IMG/VR virus record: IMGVR_UViG_3300042465_003830 | Location: 1 to 23,727 of that record | Origin: a virus | Strand: one strand, 5' to 3' | DNA: 23,727 nucleotides | Part shown: piece after piece, positions 6,364 through 12,843 of the stretch | Position numbering within the stretch: position 1 is the stretch's first letter | Layout of the letters: every line of letters begins with the position of its first letter | Notes under the pieces: generated by a model | Databases searched by the model: none | What the model was told of the DNA's origin: nothing | The model's input: only the letters and a program-made list of their open reading frames with translations | Program-made: the position numbers and the translations under genes

Positions 6364-6875
6364 TGAAGAAGGTTATTATATTGGCATCGTTATTATTATT
6401 AGTATCATGTGGCGCGCGCAAGGTAGACGTGACCAAGATTGATATTAAGAAAGACAGTATTGCAGAAACAAAAGTTACAGTTGCGATTATAGAAAACAAA
6501 ATAAAAACAGATTCTACAAACATAGTTACAAATATGGATAGTAGTGAAATTACTATCACCCCTATTGATTCAAGTAAAACGATTATAGTTGATGGTAAAA
6601 GTTATAAAAACGTTGTTTTAAAGATTAAAAAGATTAAAGCTAATAGTTTATACGTAAATAACAAAAAGGAGTCAGATACTAAGCGTATGGACTCCGTAGC
6701 AAGTACTAAGATAGTTAAAAAAGAAGTGATAGATGGAAAAACAAAATTCATTGACAAGAAAGAAAGTATTGTTGGAAATATTGTTGTATATTCGCTATTA
6801 TTATTATTTATTATCATTGCTATTATTATTGGTAGGAAAGCGTATAAGACGTATATCGCGTGGTTAAAATTATAA
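6360..6875 (+). CDS. Candidate unimolecular spanin (lipoprotein with C-terminal membrane anchor)
   Basis: The 171-residue protein starts with a lipoprotein signal, MMKKVIILASLLLLVSC, whose lipobox LVSC puts the lipidated cysteine at residue 17. A Thr/Ser/Ile/Val-rich, probably beta-rich periplasmic part follows. A single hydrophobic segment at about residues 141-158 (VVYSLLLLFIIIAIIIG) is followed by a basic tail. A protein lipid-anchored in the outer membrane and held in the inner membrane by a C-terminal segment has the topology of u-spanins such as T1 gp11, which fuse the two membranes as the last lysis step. It is coupled to the DUF5675 gene by ATGA. It closes the lysis cassette, before a 48-base gap. 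Confidence 0.7.
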   Translation: MMKKVIILASLLLLVSCGARKVDVTKIDIKKDSIAETKVTVAIIENKIKTDSTNIVTNMDSSEITITPIDSSKTIIVDGKSYKNVVLKIKKIKANSLYVNNKKESDTKRMDSVASTKIVKKEVIDGKTKFIDKKESIVGNIVVYSLLLLFIIIAIIIGRKAYKTYIAWLKL

Positions 6876-6923
6876 ATTACGCGTAATAATAAAAATATTA
6901 AATTAAATCAAATCAAATAAAAT
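6876..6923 (+). promoter_or_regulatory. Intergenic region before groEL with palindrome and promoter-like motif, copy 2
   Basis: ATTACGCGTAAT at 6876-6887 is a perfect 12-base palindrome directly after the spanin stop codon. Its right half starts CGTAATAATA at 6882-6891, the second copy of the candidate promoter motif. The remaining bases are A/T only apart from two C, with repeated AAATTAAATC-like units leading to the groEL start codon. The break in the otherwise overlapping gene chain suggests that the chaperonin operon can be transcribed on its own. Promoter or operator function is inferred. Confidence 0.4.
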
Positions 6924-8468
6924 ATGTCAGACGCTATAGTCAAAAATTTAAGCTTTGGAAAAGAGGCTAGTGATAAAGTATTTGCTGGAATAGAAAAGTT
7001 AACTAAGGCGGTTAGTTCTACTTTAGGAGCAAGTGGTAAATGTGTTCTTTTAGAAGACGCCACTGGAAGACCAGTTATAACAAAAGACGGTGTTACCGTT
7101 GCTGATTCAATTATATTGTTAGATCCCGTAGAAAATATGGGTGCTACATTATTAAAAGAAGCAGCAAGAAAAACAGTTAGAGAGGCCGGAGATGGAACAA
7201 CTACCGCTACTGTATTAGCACACGCTATTTTAACTGAGGCATATAAACTAGAAACAGTTAACTCTAGAGAACTTAAAGATGGTATAAACAAAGCTGTTGA
7301 AAAAGTTATAGAATATTTAGAAAAAAATTCTATAAAAGTAGACGATGCAATGCTAGATCAAATAGCAACTATATCTACTAATAATGATCCTATATTGGGT
7401 AAGTTAGTAGGAGACGCTTTCAGGTCAGTTGGAAATACCGGAATTGTAATGATGGAAACATCCTCAGATCCAGAATGTAGTCTACAAGTCGTTGAGGGAG
7501 TACAATGTAATATGGGGTTAACAAATTCTCACTTTATTACTAATCATAAAAATAAAACAGCAGAGTTAGATGCTCCATTAGTTTTGCTAATCGAATCGCC
7601 TGTTGATAGTATACGTCAAGTACAATCTGTATTAGAGTATGTTATAAAAAATAATAAATCATTATTAATTATTGGGGATCTAGAGCAAGGTGTATTATCT
7701 GCCCTAGCAATGAACAAGTCTAAAGGCAATATAAAGATTAATGTTATTAATGCGCCTACATTTGGTATTAATAGAAAGGAAATTTTAGATGACCTTGCTT
7801 TACTAACCGGGGCTACTGTTATTAACGAAGATCTTGGAGATGATTTAGATTTAATACAACCAGAACACTTAGGTATTTGTGTTAAAAGTATTACTAGTCA
7901 TGAAGAAACGGTTCTTCACGTTGGCGAAACATCAGAAGAGATATTAGAAATAATAGATGATATTAAAAAGTCATTACTTGAAAATAATCCAAACTATGTG
8001 GTTATAAAACTAGAGAAAAGATTAGCTCGTTTAACGGCTAAGATTGCTATAGTTAAAGTAGGGGCAAATTCAGAGATCGAATTAAAAGAAAAAGCGGATA
8101 GAATTGAAGATGCGATTTGTGCAACTAAAGCCGCTATTAAAGAAGGGATTGTTGCGGGAGGAGGAATTGCTTTATTAAATGCTTCTCATAATATAGATAC
8201 TTTTTCTATTGGTGAAGAGATATTAATGGATGCTATTAAAGCTCCTTTTCATACTATATTAGATAATGCCGGTATTGAGCATGCTCCATTAGATGCAGTA
8301 TCAAAGGTTGGGTATGGGCTTAATGTTATAACTGGCGAAACTGTTGATATGATAAAAGCCGGTATAATTGATCCTCTATTAGTTACTAAAAGCGCATTAA
8401 GAAATGCGGCGTCAGTTGCTGTTACAATATTATCGACGGACTGTGTAATTAATAACTTGAGAGCATAA
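6924..8468 (+). CDS. groEL: Phage-encoded GroEL-type chaperonin (group I)
   Basis: GroEL rings enclose unfolded proteins and release them in an ATP-driven cycle. Visible family motifs are KDGVTV (54-59), the ATP-binding loop GDGTTTATV (89-97), an apical domain starting GVQCNMGLTNSHFIT (192-206), APTFGINRKEIL in the apical domain (278-288), RIEDAICATKAA with the catalytic aspartate D396 (E. coli D398), and VAGGG (410-414). The length is 514 against about 548 in E. coli. The protein ends right after VTILSTDCVI..., so the usual Gly-Met-rich tail is missing. The usually conserved LxGGVAVI(K/R)VG reads LTAKIAIVKVG. The sequence is clearly diverged from host-type GroEL but all visible ATP residues are kept. 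It is coupled to groES by TAATG. Clients are probably phage virion proteins (inference). Confidence 0.95.
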   Translation: MSDAIVKNLSFGKEASDKVFAGIEKLTKAVSSTLGASGKCVLLEDATGRPVITKDGVTVADSIILLDPVENMGATLLKEAARKTVREAGDGTTTATVLAHAILTEAYKLETVNSRELKDGINKAVEKVIEYLEKNSIKVDDAMLDQIATISTNNDPILGKLVGDAFRSVGNTGIVMMETSSDPECSLQVVEGVQCNMGLTNSHFITNHKNKTAELDAPLVLLIESPVDSIRQVQSVLEYVIKNNKSLLIIGDLEQGVLSALAMNKSKGNIKINVINAPTFGINRKEILDDLALLTGATVINEDLGDDLDLIQPEHLGICVKSITSHEETVLHVGETSEEILEIIDDIKKSLLENNPNYVVIKLEKRLARLTAKIAIVKVGANSEIELKEKADRIEDAICATKAAIKEGIVAGGGIALLNASHNIDTFSIGEEILMDAIKAPFHTILDNAGIEHAPLDAVSKVGYGLNVITGETVDMIKAGIIDPLLVTKSALRNAASVAVTILSTDCVINNLRA

Positions 8469-8728
8469 TGAAAGCTATAGGTAAAAATTTAATTATAGAG
8501 AAAGTAAAAGAAGGTACAACCTCTACAAAAGGAGGATTGTTATTAGCTGAAAACCAACGAGAAGATATTAGATATATAGAGGCCACTGTGCTTTCTATAG
8601 GGGATGAAGTTGTTGGAGTTAAGAAAGATGATAGAATATTTTATGACCGTCATGCGGGACATAAGATAGAAATAGATAAAGATATATACTTTGTTATAAA
8701 GTTAATGGACGTTGTAGTTGTACTATAA
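8468..8728 (+). CDS. groES: Phage-encoded GroES-type co-chaperonin
   Basis: GroES caps the GroEL ring. The 86-residue protein has the family plan: an N-terminal strand IGKNLIIEKV; a mobile loop at about 14-32 with GGLLLAENQ, where LLL (24-26) stands for the hydrophobic tripeptide that binds GroEL; the barrel strand EATVLSIGDE; VKKDDRIFYDRHAG; and the C-terminal strand YFVIKLMDVVVVL. It is slightly shorter than the usual 95-100 residues, mainly in the roof-loop region between about 44 and 52. It overlaps groEL and the following gene by one base each, so the three should be made together. The order groEL-groES is the reverse of the normal bacterial operon. Confidence 0.92.
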   Translation: MKAIGKNLIIEKVKEGTTSTKGGLLLAENQREDIRYIEATVLSIGDEVVGVKKDDRIFYDRHAGHKIEIDKDIYFVIKLMDVVVVL

Positions 8729-9180
8729 TGAGACTTGAAGCAAGTGATATTAAAGAAATAGGATTACTTAAACATTATAGGATAATAAGAAGATGGGCAT
8801 GCAGGAATAACAATTTAACCGATGCCGATTTAGAACTTCTTATATATTTTGATTGTATGGAATTCTTTAGTAAACAAGATTATAAGATCGGTACTTATGC
8901 CTATAGTTGGGACAATAAACGCTGGAACAATTTATTAAAAGAGGGTTGGATAGTGGTATGGAGAAATCATAACCCTACAACTCAAAAGTATAATATATAT
9001 AAAGTTTCATTCAAGTGTAAACAACTTATAAGTAGAATGTATCGTATAATGTTGGGGAAAGAGGATATACCTACAAGTCATAGAAATTCTATAATGAGTG
9101 GTAAGACATATATGGATACAGTTATGATAACTGCTATAGAAAATACAAATAAAGATAAAACACGAAATAATGAGTTTTAA
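8728..9180 (+). CDS. Probable winged-helix protein, third gene of the chaperonin operon
   Basis: The 150-residue protein begins with a helical region (DIKEIGLLKHYRIIRRWA), then NNLTDADLELLIYFDCMEFF, which looks like helices of a winged-helix fold. YAYSWDNKRWNNLLKEGWI would be the recognition helix and first wing strand, and VVWRNHNPTTQKYNIYKVS a beta hairpin wing. The arrangement resembles MarR-type transcription factors. The C-terminal half is basic (SFKCKQLISRMYRIM). I recall similar proteins in flavobacterial and marine phages without a known role. Coupled to groES by TAATG, it could control late genes or the chaperonin operon. DNA binding is an inference from the fold pattern. Confidence 0.65.
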   Translation: MRLEASDIKEIGLLKHYRIIRRWACRNNNLTDADLELLIYFDCMEFFSKQDYKIGTYAYSWDNKRWNNLLKEGWIVVWRNHNPTTQKYNIYKVSFKCKQLISRMYRIMLGKEDIPTSHRNSIMSGKTYMDTVMITAIENTNKDKTRNNEF

Positions 9181-9946
9181 CCAAAAGAATACTCCTTTAC
9201 GGCAATACGCTGGAGTTGCATTAGATTTAAAGGCCATACAGGCAAGTACTACAGCTAATCCTGCCGTACAATATGGCCTATCTAAAGGTTTAACTGGTGC
9301 ACAAGCTTTTAAAGATGCCTCGAGTGCTCCTAAGGATTACGCTTCCTTGGTACAAAGACAAAACGCATTTTTAGAAACGCAGAACGCAGCTAGGATCGCT
9401 GGGGATAGTACCTTAGCCGCTAAATGGGGTAATCCTTCAGTGGTAAATGGAACTAATGTAGTTCCAGCAAATCCATCAAGTCAAAACGCAACCGCTAGGA
9501 GTGGTATAGGTAGTTTTGCACAGCCTACTGCTAGTAACACTATAAATAATAATCCACAATCTACAGTACAGAGTAATACCTCTGGATGGAGAAAAACGGA
9601 TTCACATAATATTAATACAAACCAAGGATCAATGTTTAACAATCCTGCAGCATCTGCAAGTACTATGTTTTCACCATTCCGACAATTAAAAAAAGAACAA
9701 ATGGAATATAACAAGATTAGTCCTAAAGCGTTTAGTAGCGCAGGAACAATAGAAAAAATGATGGGTAAGGCAGTGCCAAATTCGCCATTTATGCAAATGA
9801 TAGATCCTTTAACCGGTATTGCGCTTGACCCAACTATGAGTCAAGATCCTAATGCACCGGCTCCTATAAATACAGGTGTACCGATTGCTCCGCCATTAGG
9901 AGTGCAAACGCCAATAACGCCTAATTATAATTTAAACAACCAATAA
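9170..9946 (+). CDS. SP/TP-motif protein, 258 aa, low-complexity, probable minor virion protein
   Basis: It begins MSFNQKNTPLRQYAG, a T-P-L-R-Q version of the SPLxQ motif of the first two genes. The middle (about residues 80-165) is rich in Ala, Asn, Gln, Ser and Thr and is probably disordered. A short conserved-looking block with charged residues follows (FSPFRQLKKEQMEYNKISP near residue 166), and then a Pro-rich tail. No enzymatic motif is visible. It overlaps the winged-helix gene by 11 bases and is followed after two bases by the next gene. Its composition and neighbours suggest a structural or injected protein; this is weak evidence. Confidence 0.7.
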   Translation: MSFNQKNTPLRQYAGVALDLKAIQASTTANPAVQYGLSKGLTGAQAFKDASSAPKDYASLVQRQNAFLETQNAARIAGDSTLAAKWGNPSVVNGTNVVPANPSSQNATARSGIGSFAQPTASNTINNNPQSTVQSNTSGWRKTDSHNINTNQGSMFNNPAASASTMFSPFRQLKKEQMEYNKISPKAFSSAGTIEKMMGKAVPNSPFMQMIDPLTGIALDPTMSQDPNAPAPINTGVPIAPPLGVQTPITPNYNLNNQ

Positions 9947-9948
9947 TT

Positions 9949-10167
9949 ATGAACTTAGATACACAAAAACACCCAAGAAGCATACACGATAGAGAAGCTA
10001 AAACATCTGGCGTTGGGGCTAATGCTTTATGGGCCGGGCCGTATGATTCAACTGGACTCCCGAAGGGCAAAGGCGATAGCGCTGGTAAAGATGGTATTAT
10101 ACTTAACAATATAAAACCACAATATAATGGCGCTCCTATAACTCAAAGAGCTAAACCTAGATTTTAA
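9949..10167 (+). CDS. Small hypothetical protein, 72 aa
   Basis: The protein starts MNLDTQKHPRSIHDREAKTSGVG and contains NALWAGPYDSTGLPKGKGDS near the middle and PQYNGAPITQRAKPRF at the end. It is rich in Gly, Lys and Pro, has no hydrophobic core to speak of and is probably largely unstructured. It is not recognised. It lies two bases after the previous gene and four before the next, in a run of small probable virion proteins. Confidence 0.6.
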   Translation: MNLDTQKHPRSIHDREAKTSGVGANALWAGPYDSTGLPKGKGDSAGKDGIILNNIKPQYNGAPITQRAKPRF

Positions 10168-10171
10168 TAGC

Positions 10172-10690
10172 ATGTCTTTAGATATTGTTAAAAAAAATAG
10201 TAACTCGCCATTCCAACTTCAAAGGAGTATGGTGCCTCAAGGGGGCGAAGGCGGCGCTTATGAGTCCGGAGGATATACCGGACAATCAGCTTATAGTGAT
10301 GGAGGGGTTGCGGCGTCTATCGCTGGCATGGGTCAAATGCTTGGGGCTGCGATAAGTAGCAGAACAGCAGCTGATGACAATGCTTCAGATGCTAAAAAGA
10401 AAGAGAGATTAGACAAAAGAGCAGTTAGATTAACTGAAAAAATGACTTCTTCTAAAGACCCAAACCAAGCTGCTAGAATAGAAAATAGGTTAGGCAATAT
10501 AGGCAAAAAACAACAAGAAACAAGCGCAAGAATTAAAGCCTATAATGAAATTGAAAAGCCTACTTTAAAATCAGGCATTGGAGATAAAGCGCCTCTAGTT
10601 ACAGTTAATTCTAAAGTAACTACAGAGCCGCCAGTAGCAAGTGTAGACTTTACTAGCACTGTTAAGAAATTATTTAATCGTCCACAATAA
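10172..10690 (+). CDS. SP-motif protein, 172 aa, with glycine-rich and helical parts
   Basis: The N-terminus has KKNSNSPFQLQRSM, placing an S-P-F element at residues 12-14. A Gly-rich stretch follows (GGEGGAYESGGYTGQ), then a hydrophobic small-residue helix (AASIAGMGQMLGAAISS, about 49-65), then a long charged helix (about 75-130) with Lys/Arg and Glu suited to a coiled coil. It is not recognised as a named family. The hydrophobic helix beside a coiled coil would suit an internal or ejected virion protein, but this is speculation from composition. Confidence 0.65.
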   Translation: MSLDIVKKNSNSPFQLQRSMVPQGGEGGAYESGGYTGQSAYSDGGVAASIAGMGQMLGAAISSRTAADDNASDAKKKERLDKRAVRLTEKMTSSKDPNQAARIENRLGNIGKKQQETSARIKAYNEIEKPTLKSGIGDKAPLVTVNSKVTTEPPVASVDFTSTVKKLFNRPQ

Positions 10691-10706
10691 ACTAAAAAAC
10701 TATATT

Positions 10707-10910
10707 ATGAAATCACCATTATTACAAAAGAAAAAAGCACCAAAAACTGAAAAAGATGTTTCTTACAAAAGCGACATGATTGGTATGCCTGGAAGCCCTA
10801 CTAGAAAAAAAGTAGAAAAAGAAATGAAAGGAAAGAAAGTTGATGCTCCTGCTAAAATGAAAAAAGAATACGGAAAGCCTAAGGCTCCGACCAAAATGAA
10901 AAAATGTTAA
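10707..10910 (+). CDS. Small Lys-rich SPLLQ protein ending KMKKC
   Basis: The 67-residue protein begins MKSPLLQKKKAPK, with the SPLxQ element almost at the start, and is extremely basic. The middle carries DMIGMPGSPTRKKVEKEM, and the end is APTKMKKC. The same kind of basic tail with terminal cysteine (KMKKKKC) ends the protein at 12043. No fold is likely outside short helices. DNA compaction, capsid-interior packing or modification at the terminal cysteine are possible; none is shown. Confidence 0.65.
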   Translation: MKSPLLQKKKAPKTEKDVSYKSDMIGMPGSPTRKKVEKEMKGKKVDAPAKMKKEYGKPKAPTKMKKC

Positions 10911-10959
10911 TAATAACATTCTTTATATAAAAAAATAACAAACAACAAAAAACAAGAAC

Positions 10960-11229
10960 ATGGCAAATTTTATTTCTATTGCAACAACCATTACTGGTAC
11001 ACCAACATTACAACTAAATACAAACGCTATAACACACGTGGCTTATGTTAGCGCTACTTCAGTAGTACTTTATTTAGGAACAAAAATCATTACATTAACT
11101 GTTGCTGGGGCTACAACTACTAGCTTTTATAATGCAGTTCTTTCTGCTATTGTAAGTCCGGCTGGCCCAATTTTGGTTCCAGTAGTTTTGCCTTCTGGGG
11201 TAACGGTTACCGCGGCTGCAGTATCATAA
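10960..11229 (+). CDS. Small beta-rich protein, probable head or decoration component
   Basis: The 89-residue protein consists almost entirely of Ala, Thr, Val, Ile, Ser and Leu, with alternating hydrophobic positions typical of beta strands (THVAYVSATSVVLYLGTKIITLTVAG). It has no signal peptide or charged region. Unlike most neighbours it stands alone: a 49-base gap precedes it and a terminator follows 14 bases after its stop. That suggests a separate, strong transcript, as expected for an abundant virion component. I recall similar short proteins in marine phages. Decoration or head-associated function is inferred from composition and transcription layout only. Confidence 0.65.
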   Translation: MANFISIATTITGTPTLQLNTNAITHVAYVSATSVVLYLGTKIITLTVAGATTTSFYNAVLSAIVSPAGPILVPVVLPSGVTVTAAAVS

Positions 11230-11239
11230 TACAAACTTT

Positions 11240-11273
11240 AAATCCCCTATAGAGTAATTTATAGGGGAATTTA
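11240..11273 (+). terminator. Probable intrinsic transcription terminator
   Basis: TCCCCTAT at 11243-11250 pairs perfectly with ATAGGGGA at 11261-11268 around a 10-base loop. Flanking A and T bases (AAA before, ATTTA after) extend the stem with one bulge. The T tract afterwards is short, but in an AT-rich phage the GC core of this stem stands out. It follows the gene ending at 11229 directly. Confidence 0.7.
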
Positions 11274-11293
11274 ATAATTTAAACCGTATAAAA

Positions 11294-11608
11294 ATGGCAT
11301 TTATAATGAAAGGTTCTCCTTATAGCGTGAACAACACCCCTATTTATAGTACGGACATGGATGACAATGTTCTAGGTATGGCTCAATCAAATGGGACTAT
11401 ACTTGTAAATAAGAACGTATCTCCATTAGAATTACAAAAGAGTAAGACAATAGAACATGAGATGGTTCATATTGATCAAATGAAGCGAGGTGATTTAGAT
11501 TACACAGATACACACGTGCTTTGGAAAGGCAAAAAATACGCTAGGTCTTCTATGAAAGAAGGAGCAAAAAATTTACCATGGGAAATGGAAGCTTATAAAA
11601 AACAATAA
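11294..11608 (+). CDS. Small HExxH metallopeptidase-like protein with an N-terminal SP motif
   Basis: The 104-residue protein carries HEMVH at residues 55-59, the zinc-binding HExxH signature. It is followed by DQMKRGDLDYTDTHVLWKGK and then PWEMEAY at 95-101, where Glu97 or Glu99 could be the third zinc ligand. This is the pattern of a minimal gluzincin-type peptidase; the small size matches uncharacterised phage proteins. The N-terminus MAFIMKGSPYSVNNTP shares the S-P element of nearby genes. It might process virion proteins or cut host wall peptides. Activity is unproven, and the domain could be a non-catalytic relic although both histidines and the glutamate are kept. Confidence 0.75.
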   Translation: MAFIMKGSPYSVNNTPIYSTDMDDNVLGMAQSNGTILVNKNVSPLELQKSKTIEHEMVHIDQMKRGDLDYTDTHVLWKGKKYARSSMKEGAKNLPWEMEAYKKQ

Positions 11609-11613
11609 ATACA

Positions 11614-11623
11614 CGTAATAGTA
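11614..11623 (+). promoter_or_regulatory. CGTAATWRTA motif, candidate phage promoter element, copy 3
   Basis: CGTAATAGTA lies 29 bases before the start codon of the secreted lipocalin-like gene, in a 44-base gap between that gene and the HExxH gene. TATATAAAT follows 15 bases downstream. The sequence fits the pattern at 589 and 6882. A private promoter would suit an independently expressed cargo gene. Confidence 0.4.
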
Positions 11624-11652
11624 ATATTATATAAATCTAATATTATTTAATT

Positions 11653-12021
11653 ATGAAAAAAGTATTTTTAATTATCGTGGTTACATTGTTTAGTTTAAAT
11701 ATCAACGCGCAAGTTAGCGAAGAGAAAATCAACACTGATGATCTAATTGGCTACTGGAAACCAGATCAAGAATCTGCTCAATTATTTTTTTGGAAAGATT
11801 CTTTAGGCAGATTACAAACGCAGGAAATAAACCAGAGCAACGGAGAACCAATTGATTTGATTACGTTAAAAATTGAAAAAGATTATATTTTTATCAGAAC
11901 AATTTACATTCCAAATAATTGGGTAACGGAAAATGTTTATACTTTTATAAATAAAACTACATTAAAATGTGTTGTTACAGGAGATGGTAATGGTACACTA
12001 ATATATACTAAGATTAAATAA
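11653..12021 (+). CDS. Secreted lipocalin-like protein, probable cargo (moron) gene
   Basis: The protein starts with a classical signal peptide, MKKVFLIIVVTLFSLNINA, with likely cleavage before Gln20. No lipobox cysteine is present, so it should be exported to the periplasm rather than lipidated. The mature 103 residues include LIGYWKPDQESAQLFFWKD and a series of alternating strands ending LKCVVTGDGNGTLIYTKIK. These recall the small lipocalin-like (LIxxW) proteins that are common in Bacteroidota. No virion-type motif is present. With its own leader on both sides it looks like an acquired host-type gene, which may modify the infected cell's envelope or block other phages. The function is not determinable. 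Confidence 0.7.
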   Translation: MKKVFLIIVVTLFSLNINAQVSEEKINTDDLIGYWKPDQESAQLFFWKDSLGRLQTQEINQSNGEPIDLITLKIEKDYIFIRTIYIPNNWVTENVYTFINKTTLKCVVTGDGNGTLIYTKIK

Positions 12022-12042
12022 ACAACAAATAAAAAAATAAAA

Positions 12043-12843
12043 ATGGCATATACTCAAAAACCAGGAAGATCACCTTTTCTAAAAACAGGACGTGATATTC
12101 CAACTCCGTTTTTACAAGTAAATATTTCTTCAGGATCTGATTTAAAAGAGAAAGCTACGGCTAAAGCTGAAAAATTAAAAGCTGCAGATAAAAGCAAACT
12201 TGGAATTGGCGAAACAAAAACGTTTACAGGTACTGAAAGAAAAATAACTCCGGCAACAACGCCAGGAGAAATAGCTGCTTGGAAAGAGGCTATAAAGCAA
12301 CCTGGGGCAGGTAGAAATATTGAAAAAGAAACAGCTACAGTTACAAAATACGGACAAAGCGATTTAAAACCAGTCGGGCCAACAAGTCCTAAAAACGAAA
12401 TTACTGGTTCTAAATTAAAGCCATCGCCTAGTAAACCATCAACCCCAACAGGAATGTCATGGACTAAATCAGAAACCACTGGTTTTGGCGGAAGAACTGT
12501 TACCGGAATGTCCCCTACAGGTTCTAGCGAAATTGCAGCCGGTGCTAGAAAGCAATCTATAGATACTAATCCTAGTATAACTAGTCAAGGCAGAGCTTTT
12601 TCTACTGGATCTGAAAATAAATATACATCACAAGCGGTAAGCGCAAGAGAGCAAAGTTTATTAAATAGAGGAGCGATAGGTCAAGGGGATAATCCTATTG
12701 GCGTTGACCCTAAAAAATATGAAACGTTTTTAGGCAAAAAAGAAGCGATAGCAAATAAACAAGATGTTACTATTGCGGAACGTAAGGCCAGAGTTGCTGC
12801 TAAAAAGCTTTCTCCAGCTAAAATGAAAAAGAAAAAGTGTTAA
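12043..12843 (+). CDS. SP-motif basic protein, 266 aa, ending KMKKKKC
   Basis: The N-terminus is MAYTQKPGRSPFLKTGRD, with S-P-F at residues 10-12. The rest is rich in Lys, Thr, Gly, Ser and Pro and looks mostly disordered (for example LKPSPSKPSTPTGMSW near residue 125). The last residues SPAKMKKKKC repeat the tail type of the 67-residue protein at 10707. No catalytic motif is visible. Such a long, flexible, basic protein could fill a capsid or bind DNA. It ends immediately before the next start codon with no spacer. Confidence 0.7.
   Translation: MAYTQKPGRSPFLKTGRDIPTPFLQVNISSGSDLKEKATAKAEKLKAADKSKLGIGETKTFTGTERKITPATTPGEIAAWKEAIKQPGAGRNIEKETATVTKYGQSDLKPVGPTSPKNEITGSKLKPSPSKPSTPTGMSWTKSETTGFGGRTVTGMSPTGSSEIAAGARKQSIDTNPSITSQGRAFSTGSENKYTSQAVSAREQSLLNRGAIGQGDNPIGVDPKKYETFLGKKEAIANKQDVTIAERKARVAAKKLSPAKMKKKKC

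Noticed and set aside
12054-12479. 141-codon open frame on the minus strand
   Set aside because: It is the reverse of a Lys/Thr/Pro-rich gene. Such composition gives long open reverse frames by chance, and all other genes here run on the + strand.
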